Positions 17,645 through 25,389 of a stretch of 64,000 nucleotides of DNA are shown here, one piece after another; within the stretch, counting starts at the first letter, position 1, and every line of letters begins with the position of its first letter. Source of the DNA: Ruminococcus albus AD2013 (GTDB lineage: Bacteria > Bacillota > Clostridia > Oscillospirales > Ruminococcaceae). The notes under the pieces are model-generated. The model saw only the letters and a program-made list of their open reading frames with translations. It ran no database searches and was not told where the DNA came from. Both the position numbers and the translations under genes were made by a program. Where the stretch lies: contig NZ_JAGS01000001.1 of the NCBI RefSeq assembly GCF_000526775.1, forward strand, positions 1,612,001 through 1,676,000, in the 5' to 3' direction.

Positions 17645-18403
17645 ATGAGATCCAATGTTCAAACTACTGTTGGCGGTATGCGTGCTGTCGAGCTTTATTA
17701 CAGACCGATAAGGAATATTTCCGCAGGAAACACCGCCTTTTATCAGTCCCAGACAAGGCTGAACTCACCGGGTCTGGGGGTGCTGATGCCCGAGAATTTC
17801 AGGGACGTTTCCGAGATAACTCAGCAGTGCCTGAACCTGTTTGAGCTGGAACTCTTTCAGGCGATGCAGGCGGTGACTACATTTAATGAGCGCGAACTGC
17901 TGTTCAACTGGATATCGGTATATATGCCGGCGAAGTATCTGCGTGATATCGATGCGGAGAGCAGGATAATGGAAGCGAGCGAAAAGATGGGTGTGAATTC
18001 CTCTCAGCTGTGCTTTACACTTTCGGAGAAGCTTTTCGAGGAAACTGAGCACATCGTAGCTGACAACATCAAAAAACTGCGCAACAGAGGTTTCCATTTT
18101 ATGCTGATGGATTTTGGCAGTATAAGCAGTCCGATAATGAAGCTTTCGGAGTATGAGGTCGATTATGTAATGCTCAGCCCCGAGCTCACGCAGTATATCG
18201 GCAAGGGCGAAAGGTCGGACAGTGCGGTGAAATCCCTTATCGACTTTGTGACGGGTCTTGGTGCAGAACCTGTGGCAGACGGCATCTCAAATGTGCATCA
18301 AGCTGAAATACTTTACGAGTTTGAATGTCACTACTGCGCAGGCGAGCTTGCGGGAAAGTACATGGCTGAAAGGTATATCAGGCGCAAGAGCAAAGAAGAT
18401 TGA
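17645..18403 (+). CDS. Degenerate EAL-domain protein (252 aa), probable c-di-GMP or partner-binding regulator
   Basis: A stand-alone EAL fold in which the catalytic signatures are altered. The EAL motif is ELY (16-18) in ELYYRPI; the DDFG motif is MDFG (155-158); the lysine of the D-x-x-K-x-D segment is Met (DYVML, 173-177); and AEG is ADG (211-213). Phosphodiesterase activity is therefore unlikely. Such proteins often act as c-di-GMP receptors or protein-protein adaptors, as known for LapD and FimX. There is no membrane segment or signal peptide, so it is cytoplasmic. It is the first gene of the operon, with a strong ribosome site (AAGGAGGG). Its position ahead of secretion genes suggests it gates fibre export in response to c-di-GMP; that is inference. 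Confidence 0.8.
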   Translation: MRSNVQTTVGGMRAVELYYRPIRNISAGNTAFYQSQTRLNSPGLGVLMPENFRDVSEITQQCLNLFELELFQAMQAVTTFNERELLFNWISVYMPAKYLRDIDAESRIMEASEKMGVNSSQLCFTLSEKLFEETEHIVADNIKKLRNRGFHFMLMDFGSISSPIMKLSEYEVDYVMLSPELTQYIGKGERSDSAVKSLIDFVTGLGAEPVADGISNVHQAEILYEFECHYCAGELAGKYMAERYIRRKSKED

Positions 18404-18451
18404 CATTCAATATATTATATTACATTTTTATAAAGGAATGGGGTATCTGAT

Positions 18452-19183
18452 TTGGCAGACAATAATAACAATAATACCAAAGTTATAGATGTGCTGACAC
18501 TTCGGCGTACTGCCAAGGAAGCTAAACGGCACGTCATTGTAATGAGGGTATTGGGGCTTCTGGTGATAATACTGGTCGCTATCATAGCCATCGCCTATGC
18601 GATATCGTACTTCTACGACAAGTATGGGAGCTTTACAGTAAAGATCAATAAATACGATATGATGCGTCAAGGTCTAACACTTTCCGAGACTCCCGAATAC
18701 GACAAAACGAACTCGGTACTGAATGCGAATATAGTCTACGACATGACCAACATCAGCGGCGATGATCTTCCTGATAATCTGGATATGATAAACGGAAGTC
18801 ACAACGGTGAGAGTTACATAGCCTACACCTTCTACCTTATTAATGGCGGTGATGACACCATAAGCTATGAGGGTGAGATGTCGATAGAAAATGTGACCAA
18901 CAACGTTGACGAAGCCGTAAGAGTTGCGCTTTACGTAAACGGTGAAAAAACGGTATACGGTAAGACGAAATCCAACGGCACGGGCAAGGAAAGTGACTGC
19001 GACAGTGAATTTACGTCAGCCACCGTGGTAATGAGAAATAAGCGTGAAAAGTTCGAGCCTAAGGCTAAAGATAAGTATACTGTGGTCATCTGGCTGGAGG
19101 GCAACGACCCCGACTGTACAGATGAACTTATCGGCGGCACTCTCAAGCTTGGCATGGACTTCAAGATAGTTGAAACTACTTAA
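18452..19183 (+). CDS. Membrane-anchored TasA-like protein (243 aa)
   Basis: It starts at TTG 18452, behind AAAGGAATGGGG. A cytoplasmic N-terminus of about 30 residues is followed by one transmembrane helix (VLGLLVIILVAIIAIAYAIS, about residues 33-53). There is no AWF cleavage motif after the helix, so it probably stays anchored. The outside part is a beta domain with YIAYTFYLINGGDDTISYEG, RVALYVNGE and VVIWLEGNDPDC. The last motif is shared with the secreted 333-aa TasA-like protein at 16138-17139. It may be a fibre base or chaperone that caps growing TasA-like subunits at the membrane. It lies 18 nt before the signal peptidase gene. Fold call is moderately sure, role inferred. Confidence 0.75.
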   Translation: MADNNNNNTKVIDVLTLRRTAKEAKRHVIVMRVLGLLVIILVAIIAIAYAISYFYDKYGSFTVKINKYDMMRQGLTLSETPEYDKTNSVLNANIVYDMTNISGDDLPDNLDMINGSHNGESYIAYTFYLINGGDDTISYEGEMSIENVTNNVDEAVRVALYVNGEKTVYGKTKSNGTGKESDCDSEFTSATVVMRNKREKFEPKAKDKYTVVIWLEGNDPDCTDELIGGTLKLGMDFKIVETT

Positions 19184-19201
19184 TGTTAGGAGAAAAGATA
19201 T

Positions 19202-19891
19202 ATGAAAAAAGTTCTTAAGATCACTGCAAATGTATTAGTCTGGATAATACTTATCCTTGCTTTGCTGGTAACTATAATGGTATTCTCATCGGGAAGAAAC
19301 AACGGTGTGGCAAATCTGCTGGGATATATCCCCATGACTGTTGAATCGGACTCCATGAAACCCACATTCAAGAAAGACGACCTGATAATCTGCAAGGAAG
19401 TTGACGACGTATACGCACTGCAGGAAGGCGATGTCATCACTTTCTGGACGATAATCGACGGTCAGAGAGTAAAAAATACCCACCGTATCGTGGCGATAAA
19501 CGAGATCGACAACACAAGAAGCTTCGTTACACGAGGCGATAACAACCCTCAGGACGATACAGTACCTGCTTCTGCCAACGATATCATCGGCAAATGGACA
19601 GATGTAAAGCTTGGCGGCTTTGGCAAGGTGATGAACTTTCTCAGAACAAAGACAGGTTTCTTTATATGTATAGTTATACCTATGGCAGTGTTCTTCCTGG
19701 TAGAGCTTTACAAATTCATCGTTACACTTGTGGAATTTAAAAAGCCCGCGCTTACCGATGAGGACGAAGAAGAGATCAAGAAACGTGCTATCGAGGAATA
19801 CCTTGCGACACAGAAACAGGAAGAAGAAAACAAGAATAAAGCTGAGCAGTCTGTAAGCGGCGAGGATAAGTCCGCCGCAGCTGAAAAGTAA
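19202..19891 (+). CDS. SipW/ER-type signal peptidase I (229 aa)
   Basis: A membrane serine protease that removes signal peptides on the outer face. An N-terminal TM helix (about residues 7-28) precedes the serine box ESDSMKP (Ser51). The general-base position is a histidine, in NTHRIVAI (His94), instead of the lysine of ordinary bacterial peptidases. RGDNNPQDD (Asp113) completes the ER/archaeal/SipW pattern. A second TM helix follows (about 150-175), then a charged Glu/Lys tail of some 50 residues, longer than in typical SipW. Good ribosome site (AGGAGAAAAG). It sits between a TasA-like anchor protein and an AAA ATPase, so its natural substrates are probably the AWFTMN proteins encoded at 13.5-17.1 kb. 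Confidence 0.9.
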   Translation: MKKVLKITANVLVWIILILALLVTIMVFSSGRNNGVANLLGYIPMTVESDSMKPTFKKDDLIICKEVDDVYALQEGDVITFWTIIDGQRVKNTHRIVAINEIDNTRSFVTRGDNNPQDDTVPASANDIIGKWTDVKLGGFGKVMNFLRTKTGFFICIVIPMAVFFLVELYKFIVTLVEFKKPALTDEDEEEIKKRAIEEYLATQKQEEENKNKAEQSVSGEDKSAAAEK

Positions 19892-19942
19892 ACATAGTAC
19901 AGCATGAAAAGCTAAGCTTATTAATCGATAAGGAGAAAGGCT

Positions 19943-21526
19943 ATGACAGGATTTCTCAAATGGTTTTTTGTATTTATGACAGAGATGCTGAAAGGCTTTT
20001 CCATGATCTTCAAAGGGCTCTGGAACGGCATAAAACAGATCTTCAACATAAAGAATTACATTCAGATATTCAAGACCTATTCCACCGATTTCGGTGCCTT
20101 GGGCTGGATACTGTCTATACTTGCGATAATCCTGGTGGCTGGCGTATTCGTGCTGCTGGGTCTGATGATAGTGCTGGCAATAAGAAAGTACATCAGGTTC
20201 AGGCATTCCATCGTCAGCAATGAAGATCTGCTGGAAGAGATATCAGATCTTCAGAGACAGGTACTGAAGATGACTAAGGAAAAGGACGAGATCATGGCGA
20301 TGAAGGTGGCACAGATGGGCATACCTACTACGGGTGCGCTGTCTCTTGCCGGGGCAGATGGTATGCCCGCCCTTGGCATGGAGGGCGGCGATGCTGCGGT
20401 GGCGGCAGTCGGAGAGACCGGAGACGACGGTGTTATCCAGACAGCCGACAGAAGATTCTCGAGACTTATGGAAGTGGACAGCTTCTACCGCTCATACACT
20501 CCTCCCGAGTACAACAACACCATCACGCTGGAAGAGCTTTGCGATACCTACAGGAATTTCGCCTGCTCGCGTATGCACCTGTTCTATGAGCCTAAGACTA
20601 TCAGACTTTTCATTGCGGGCATGGCTTCTACAAAGCTGATAATCCTGCAGGGTATCTCCGGTACAGGTAAAACGTCACTTCCCTACTCTTTCGGTAAGTT
20701 TTTACAGCATGATACCACCATCGCTTCTGTACAGCCATCATGGCGTGACAGAACAGAGCTTTTCGGATACTTCAACGAATTCACAAAGAACTTCAACGAG
20801 ACGGAAGTTCTTAAAAGGATATACTCTTCAAGCTACAACAACGACATCAACCTGGTGCTTCTCGATGAGATGAACATCGCCCGTGTCGAGTACTACTTCG
20901 CGGAGATGCTTTCTATACTTGAAATGCCTAACGCAGATGAATGGGAGCTTGACCTTGTTCCCAACGTATGGAGCACCGACCCTGTAAACCTCAACAGAGG
21001 CAAACTGAAAATACCTCAGAACGTATGGTACATCGGTACAGCGAACAACGATGACTCGACCTATGCTATATCCGATAAGGTATACGACCGTGCTCAGCCT
21101 ATAAATCTGGACGCTAAGGGCGTAGCTTTTGATGCACCCGATACAGGTCCTATCGATCTGGGCTTCGATCATCTCGATCAGCTTTTCAAGGAAGCTTTCG
21201 ACAAGTACCCCATATCTCAGGAAACTCTCAAAAAGATACAGCAGCTTGACCTCTGGGTAATTGAAAAGCTGCGTGTGGCTTTCGGTAACCGTATACTCAA
21301 GCAGATGGGTCTGTTCGTTCCTGTTTACGTCGCTTGCGGCGGTGAGGAACTTGAAGGCGTTGACTACGTTCTGGCTACCAAGATATTCAGAAAATTTGAA
21401 TCGCTGAACCTTGCAATGCTCAGAGATGAACTCAGAGAACTGGTAAACTATATGAACAAGTCCTTCGGAAAGAACAAGATGAAAGAATCCATCGAATATC
21501 TTGAAAGACTGCAGAAGCTGTTCTGA
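19943..21526 (+). CDS. Membrane-anchored McrB-like AAA+ ATPase/GTPase (527 aa)
   Basis: The N-terminal 85 residues hold an amphipathic stretch and a strong TM helix (about 52-78), then a short coiled coil (about 90-120) and a Gly/Ala linker. The catalytic part starts near 190. Walker A is GISGTGKTS (237-245), the McrB-type QPSWRDRTELFGYFN follows, Walker B is LVLLDEMN (304-311), and the sensor region is YIGTANNDD (363-371) with a downstream D-R-A. The TxNxxD-like sensor segment is typical of the McrB/dynein-related branch. Classical McrB proteins are soluble and carry a DNA-binding N-terminus; here a membrane anchor replaces it. The DUF2357/McrC-like partner is encoded 64 nt downstream. It probably powers a membrane-bound complex with the signal peptidases. 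Family sure, function inferred. Confidence 0.85.
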   Translation: MTGFLKWFFVFMTEMLKGFSMIFKGLWNGIKQIFNIKNYIQIFKTYSTDFGALGWILSILAIILVAGVFVLLGLMIVLAIRKYIRFRHSIVSNEDLLEEISDLQRQVLKMTKEKDEIMAMKVAQMGIPTTGALSLAGADGMPALGMEGGDAAVAAVGETGDDGVIQTADRRFSRLMEVDSFYRSYTPPEYNNTITLEELCDTYRNFACSRMHLFYEPKTIRLFIAGMASTKLIILQGISGTGKTSLPYSFGKFLQHDTTIASVQPSWRDRTELFGYFNEFTKNFNETEVLKRIYSSSYNNDINLVLLDEMNIARVEYYFAEMLSILEMPNADEWELDLVPNVWSTDPVNLNRGKLKIPQNVWYIGTANNDDSTYAISDKVYDRAQPINLDAKGVAFDAPDTGPIDLGFDHLDQLFKEAFDKYPISQETLKKIQQLDLWVIEKLRVAFGNRILKQMGLFVPVYVACGGEELEGVDYVLATKIFRKFESLNLAMLRDELRELVNYMNKSFGKNKMKESIEYLERLQKLF

Positions 21527-21590
21527 CAGCTTATTCCCGTACTTTTTGCACAGTCACTAATTATCATTCATGCAAAGGCAGGTGAGGCGA

Positions 21591-24554
21591 TTGGATAGCT
21601 TGTACGGCAAGTGGTATGAGGATTTTAAGGAGTCCACGGGACTTTTTGATGATGATGAGCTTTTCGGATCGCTGGATACCCTGTTACATTCCAGCAGGAA
21701 CACCTTTGCGATGAACAAAAAGCTCATGGCAAAAGCGATAGATGTCAGCTGGGTAGAGGCTATCGAAAACGGACTTGTACATCTTGACAATGTGCTCAGA
21801 AATCCAAGACGTACCATAGAGGACGTTGAGGAGATAGTGCCCATAGCCCTTTCAAGGAAAATAACCGTTGAATCGGTAAAACATTTGGCACAGCACACCG
21901 ACCTTATACAGAGCTTCGACAAAAAGACAGGCAAAGTAACGCCATCAAAGGTTTTGAATGTACATAAGGAAGAAAGCCTTATGACCTACGAGAACAAGTT
22001 CGTGAATACGCTTGTTGACAGGCTATACATATTCATTACCACCAGATATGAAAAACTTGCGCAGGTAGCCCGTGATGAGGAAGTCTTCACACTGGGGTAC
22101 GATACCTCCATTGATGACGGCGCAGGAGGGAAAATGAAGATACAGGTCAAGCTGGAAACAACTTCCAGTCTTGACAGCTACAATAAAAGCGGTTACACCG
22201 TATGGCAGAGAGTTGAAAAGCTTAAAAAGATAATCGAGGGCTATAAAGGCTCCGAACTATGTCAGGCACTTGGAAACACTTTCGTCAGACCGCCTATAAT
22301 GCGTACCAACGCAATAATGAAAAACGTTGACCTCAAAGCCTGCCTTACCCTTTGGCAGTACATAGTAGGGTATGAAAAGGTGGGTTATGAGATAAACGTT
22401 GAGGATACAGCTGTAAAGCCTCAGGATAATTACATTGAGGATTTCTACAAGCTGGTGATACTCAATCTTCTGCTTTTCAGGTCTTATACCGACGAAAAAG
22501 GCAGAGAGCTCCCTGAACTGAAGACACAGAAGCTGAAAAAAGCCGCACCTAAAGTGGTCAAGCGGTTCAACAGCGAACTTTCAGGGGATTACAATATTTA
22601 CGCCGAGGGAGTTGCGGGTTTTGTGGCTTCCGAGGGTGAATTTAAGGTAAAGAAATCTCTGCCCGAGGATATACGAAAGGTATTCGATGAGGTAAACAAT
22701 GTTATCGACATCGAGCGAGCCTTCATCGCACAGCTGGAGGCTGAAAGACAGAAAGCCGAGCAGCAGCGTCTTGAAGAAGAAGCAAGGCTGGAAGAACAGC
22801 GCCGTATCGAGGCGGCAAGGGCAGAAGCTCTGGAAAAGATACGCAAGCGCCGCGAAGAGGAAGACCGAAGACTGGAAGAGATGCTGGCGCAGAAGCGGCG
22901 TGAGCAGGAAGAAGAAGAACGCCGCAGGCAGGCTGAGGAAGCCGAACGTCAGGCACGTCTTGAAGATATGCGCAGACGCGAAGAAGAAGAGCGGAAGCGC
23001 CGCGAGGAAGAAGAACGTGCCGCCGCTGAGCGTGAGCGTATCAGCCTGAACAAAACGAAGATGCTCAACGAGCTGGGCGAGGCTGAAGGTCTTGACAGCA
23101 GCGAGATAAATAACGGTCCCAGTGAAGAAGAACTGCAAAAACAGGCATATGCTGAAGTCACCGAAGAAGAGATCGAAGAAGTCAAAGCTGCTATGGAAGA
23201 GCAGGAAGACGAAGAAAAGTCGGCTGAATTTGAAGATCCCCGTGCAGTGGCTGCAAGGCTCAAACTGGAACAGCAGCAAAGGGAAAAAGAACGACGTGAA
23301 GCTGAACGTGCCGCAAGACTCAAAGCGGAGCGAGAGTACTTCGAGAGCAAGCCGTTTTGGACTATATACAAAGAATACTCCAGGAACCCGATATACGTTA
23401 TACCGAGATTTATCACCTATCTGCTGGTCATATGGTTCGGCATAATCCCGAAATATACAGATAATCCAGATTACGAGCGCAGGCGCAACGAGAAAGAAGC
23501 GAAGAAGCGCCAGAAACAGGAAGAGCTGGAAAAGCACAACGAGATGGAAGCATACTACAAGAAGTATGCACAGACCTTCAAGTACCGCTTCATGAGAAAG
23601 CTGGCAGACCGAAAGTTCAAGAAGCGCAAGCGTCTTGAAATGAAGGGCAAGCCGAAACCCGTATACACACCGCCTGAGCGTACTCCCGAAGAACAGAATG
23701 CTATCGATACAGAGATGAAGCGTCTGTACAAGGAGTACCACGTAAGCATTTTCGAGAAGCTCCGCAGGCATATTGAAGAAAGCAGGCGAAATTACGATCT
23801 CACCCATAAGAACAAGCGCAAGGCAAGATCAGATGAGCTTATGGAACGCATAAACAACGGCGGTGAGATCAATGAAAATGAAGAAAGCGGCTTACGCCGT
23901 GCTGCTAACATCATTACAAGCATCATACTTATTGCAGCAATTGTATTCACGGCTTATGTGATGATATGTGCGGCAAGGCACAAGGCAGTAGATGTATTCG
24001 GAAAGAGCGTGCTGAAAGTCGTCACTGGAAGTATGGAGCCTTCGATAAATGTTGGCGAATACATCGTGGTGGAAAAGGTCGATAGATCAGCTCTCAAAAA
24101 TGGAGATATCATATCTTTCTATTCCGAGCAGACCGATATCTACGGTATGCTCGTGACCCACAGGATAGTCGATATACAGGAAGACGGAACGTTCATAACA
24201 AAGGGCGATGCCAACCCCATTGAGGACAGCGTTGCTGTAAAGCCCGATAGGATAGTAGGAAAATACACAGGCAAAGCGAGATTTTTCATATGGGTGAACT
24301 CATTTGCAAGCCCGAGGAAACTGCTGATGATACTTGTCATCATACCTGTATTTGCGATCTTCATCTATGAACTGAAGAGCCTTGCCAAACTCAGCAAGAA
24401 AGTCAGCGAGGCAGAAAATGTATCCTACGAGGAACGCCGTCAGGAGCTTATCAGAGAAGCTATCGAGAAAGAAAAACTAAGGCTGGCAGAGGAAAACTAT
24501 CAGCCCGAGGAAGAGGTGACAGCGGATGAACCAAGAGAAGATACTGAAACGTAG
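21591..24554 (+). CDS. DUF2357 (McrC-like)-coiled coil-signal peptidase fusion (987 aa)
   Basis: Numbering is from TTG 21591, 6-7 nt after AGGTGAGG; ATG 21570 is in frame but lacks a ribosome site. Residues about 1-300 look like DUF2357, the N-terminal region of McrC-like proteins (YENKFVNTLVDRL at about 132-144). No PD-(D/E)xK nuclease follows. Instead there is a Glu/Arg/Ala-rich coiled coil (about 372-485), an acidic linker, a second charged helix, a hydrophobic segment (601-620), a basic region, a TM helix (772-795), and an ER/SipW-type peptidase domain: GSMEP (Ser814), VTHRIVDI (His857), KGDANP (Asp873). A final TM helix (910-928) and charged tail end the protein. All peptidase residues needed are present. 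It follows its McrB-like partner in the operon. I know of no described protein with this architecture. Confidence 0.85.
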   Translation: MDSLYGKWYEDFKESTGLFDDDELFGSLDTLLHSSRNTFAMNKKLMAKAIDVSWVEAIENGLVHLDNVLRNPRRTIEDVEEIVPIALSRKITVESVKHLAQHTDLIQSFDKKTGKVTPSKVLNVHKEESLMTYENKFVNTLVDRLYIFITTRYEKLAQVARDEEVFTLGYDTSIDDGAGGKMKIQVKLETTSSLDSYNKSGYTVWQRVEKLKKIIEGYKGSELCQALGNTFVRPPIMRTNAIMKNVDLKACLTLWQYIVGYEKVGYEINVEDTAVKPQDNYIEDFYKLVILNLLLFRSYTDEKGRELPELKTQKLKKAAPKVVKRFNSELSGDYNIYAEGVAGFVASEGEFKVKKSLPEDIRKVFDEVNNVIDIERAFIAQLEAERQKAEQQRLEEEARLEEQRRIEAARAEALEKIRKRREEEDRRLEEMLAQKRREQEEEERRRQAEEAERQARLEDMRRREEEERKRREEEERAAAERERISLNKTKMLNELGEAEGLDSSEINNGPSEEELQKQAYAEVTEEEIEEVKAAMEEQEDEEKSAEFEDPRAVAARLKLEQQQREKERREAERAARLKAEREYFESKPFWTIYKEYSRNPIYVIPRFITYLLVIWFGIIPKYTDNPDYERRRNEKEAKKRQKQEELEKHNEMEAYYKKYAQTFKYRFMRKLADRKFKKRKRLEMKGKPKPVYTPPERTPEEQNAIDTEMKRLYKEYHVSIFEKLRRHIEESRRNYDLTHKNKRKARSDELMERINNGGEINENEESGLRRAANIITSIILIAAIVFTAYVMICAARHKAVDVFGKSVLKVVTGSMEPSINVGEYIVVEKVDRSALKNGDIISFYSEQTDIYGMLVTHRIVDIQEDGTFITKGDANPIEDSVAVKPDRIVGKYTGKARFFIWVNSFASPRKLLMILVIIPVFAIFIYELKSLAKLSKKVSEAENVSYEERRQELIREAIEKEKLRLAEENYQPEEEVTADEPREDTET

Positions 24555-24981
24555 AGTACTGACATTTCTGATCCTCTGGATGATCACGCTGATCGGTCTT
24601 CTGGTATTTATCGGACTATACATCGATGAAACAAGGCGTGTACAGGAAACGTACAGGAAACAGTATAAGGTGGAGCTCAGCCATGCCAGCAAGGAGATAG
24701 ATTCCTATCTGCTGAATCAGGGCGATACAGCACTGCGCTACAAGCGCATAACCAGCTATGTTACCTGTGCGAGTTCCTTCGCGTTCCTCATCGACGAAGG
24801 TTTTGCCGAGGAGCAGAAAGTCATAAATGAGGTCAACACCTGCCTGATAAAGTATCCCGAACAAATGGGTACTAAGCTGGAAGACCTTAAACAGGCTTTT
24901 GATGACATAGGCGCAAACCTTGACAAAGGCTATGAGGAAGCTCAGGCAGTAGTCGATTCTGTGGACAAATTAGGTAATTAG
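24526..24981 (+). CDS. Small single-pass membrane protein of the peptidase operon (151 aa)
   Basis: It overlaps the end of the fusion gene by 29 nt, suggesting translational coupling. The N-terminus has one TM helix (FLILWMITLIGLLVFIGLYI, about residues 14-33). The rest is a helical, charged domain predicted outside or as a coiled coil (ETRRVQETYRKQYKVELSHA, then EDLKQAFDDIGANLDKGYEE). No catalytic motif or known family is recognised. Its fixed place after the fusion protein suggests it is a subunit of the same membrane complex. Confidence 0.75.
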   Translation: MNQEKILKRRVLTFLILWMITLIGLLVFIGLYIDETRRVQETYRKQYKVELSHASKEIDSYLLNQGDTALRYKRITSYVTCASSFAFLIDEGFAEEQKVINEVNTCLIKYPEQMGTKLEDLKQAFDDIGANLDKGYEEAQAVVDSVDKLGN

Positions 24982-24993
24982 GAGTGGTCAAAT

Positions 24994-25218
24994 ATGAACG
25001 AAAAGAGAAAACTCAAACGTGAGATCAAGATATGCCGACAGACTATCGAGGAAATAGAGCGCAAGCGTTCAAGATCTCAGTCGGCACTTGTACAGGCAGT
25101 GCTTTTGCAGGAAGAACCCGATGAGAACGACGTTGAGTGGTTCAACAAGTATACAGGTGAGATCACCGCTTGCAGAAATCACATGATCGAACTGCAGAAG
25201 AAGCTTAATTCTCTGTAA
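24994..25218 (+). CDS. Small coiled-coil protein (74 aa)
   Basis: A 74-residue, almost entirely helical protein, starting at ATG 24994 after GGAGTGG. It begins with Lys/Arg-rich heptads (KRKLKREIKICRQTIEEIER) and ends with a second helix, MIELQKKLNSL. No signal peptide, membrane segment or known domain. It lies 12 nt after the membrane protein gene and is the last gene of the operon before the insertion element. It may dock on the long coiled coil of the 987-aa fusion protein; this is inference from shared coiled-coil character. Confidence 0.65.
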   Translation: MNEKRKLKREIKICRQTIEEIERKRSRSQSALVQAVLLQEEPDENDVEWFNKYTGEITACRNHMIELQKKLNSL

Positions 25219-25281
25219 CAGAATGTATATCAGGTCAGTATATAAAAAATCGAGGGGCTGTTGCAGCCCCAACAAAGAAAA

Positions 25282-25318
25282 AGACGCCTGACACACCAAA
25301 AAGGTAGTGCCAGGCGTC
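25282..25318 (+). terminator. Hairpin in the IS left end, likely read-through blocker
   Basis: AGACGCCTG (25282-25290) pairs with CAGGCGTCT (25310-25318), extended inward by CAC/GTG. It lies between the left IS end and the transposase start and is followed by CATTTTG. It may stop incoming transcription from the upstream operon. Its right arm overlaps the start of a second stem at 25317. Confidence 0.5.
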
Positions 25319-25389
25319 TCATTTTGTGGTATAATGTAATTGCAAATATAACATCAAACCAACGAAAGGATTGTACCACAAAAATGAGA
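25317..25389 (+). promoter_or_regulatory. Stem that can sequester the transposase start codon; contains a -10 box
   Basis: Positions 25317-25335 pair with 25370-25389 over about 19 bp, with one G-U pair and one bulged A. The right arm contains the transposase ATG at 25384. TATAAT at 25330-25335 lies in the left arm and is a candidate -10 for the transposase promoter (extended TGTGG). A transcript entering from outside would fold and hide the start; a transcript starting inside would lack the left arm. Confidence 0.5.

Noticed and set aside
19286..20206. 306-codon open frame opposite the SipW-type peptidase and ATPase genes
   Set aside because: Low-complexity His/Tyr-rich translation with no start signal; a shadow of two clear genes.
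21570..21590. ATG 21570 as start of the fusion protein
   Set aside because: No ribosome site precedes it, while AGGTGAGG lies right before TTG 21591 in the same frame. The ATG remains possible.
22581..23807. 408-codon open frame on the minus strand
   Set aside because: It is antisense to the coiled-coil part of the fusion gene. Glu/Arg-rich codons read backwards give Leu/Phe/Ser/Ala-rich open frames; there is no ribosome site and no plausible domain.
19943..24554. A McrBC restriction system
   Set aside because: The ATPase has a TM anchor, the partner lacks a visible nuclease and carries a signal peptidase. No methylase or other defence gene is nearby.
25254..25270. GGGGCTG/CAGCCCC hairpin as terminator of the fibre operon
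   Set aside because: It is part of the left end of the insertion element and is followed by AACAAAG on the plus strand, without a T-tract.
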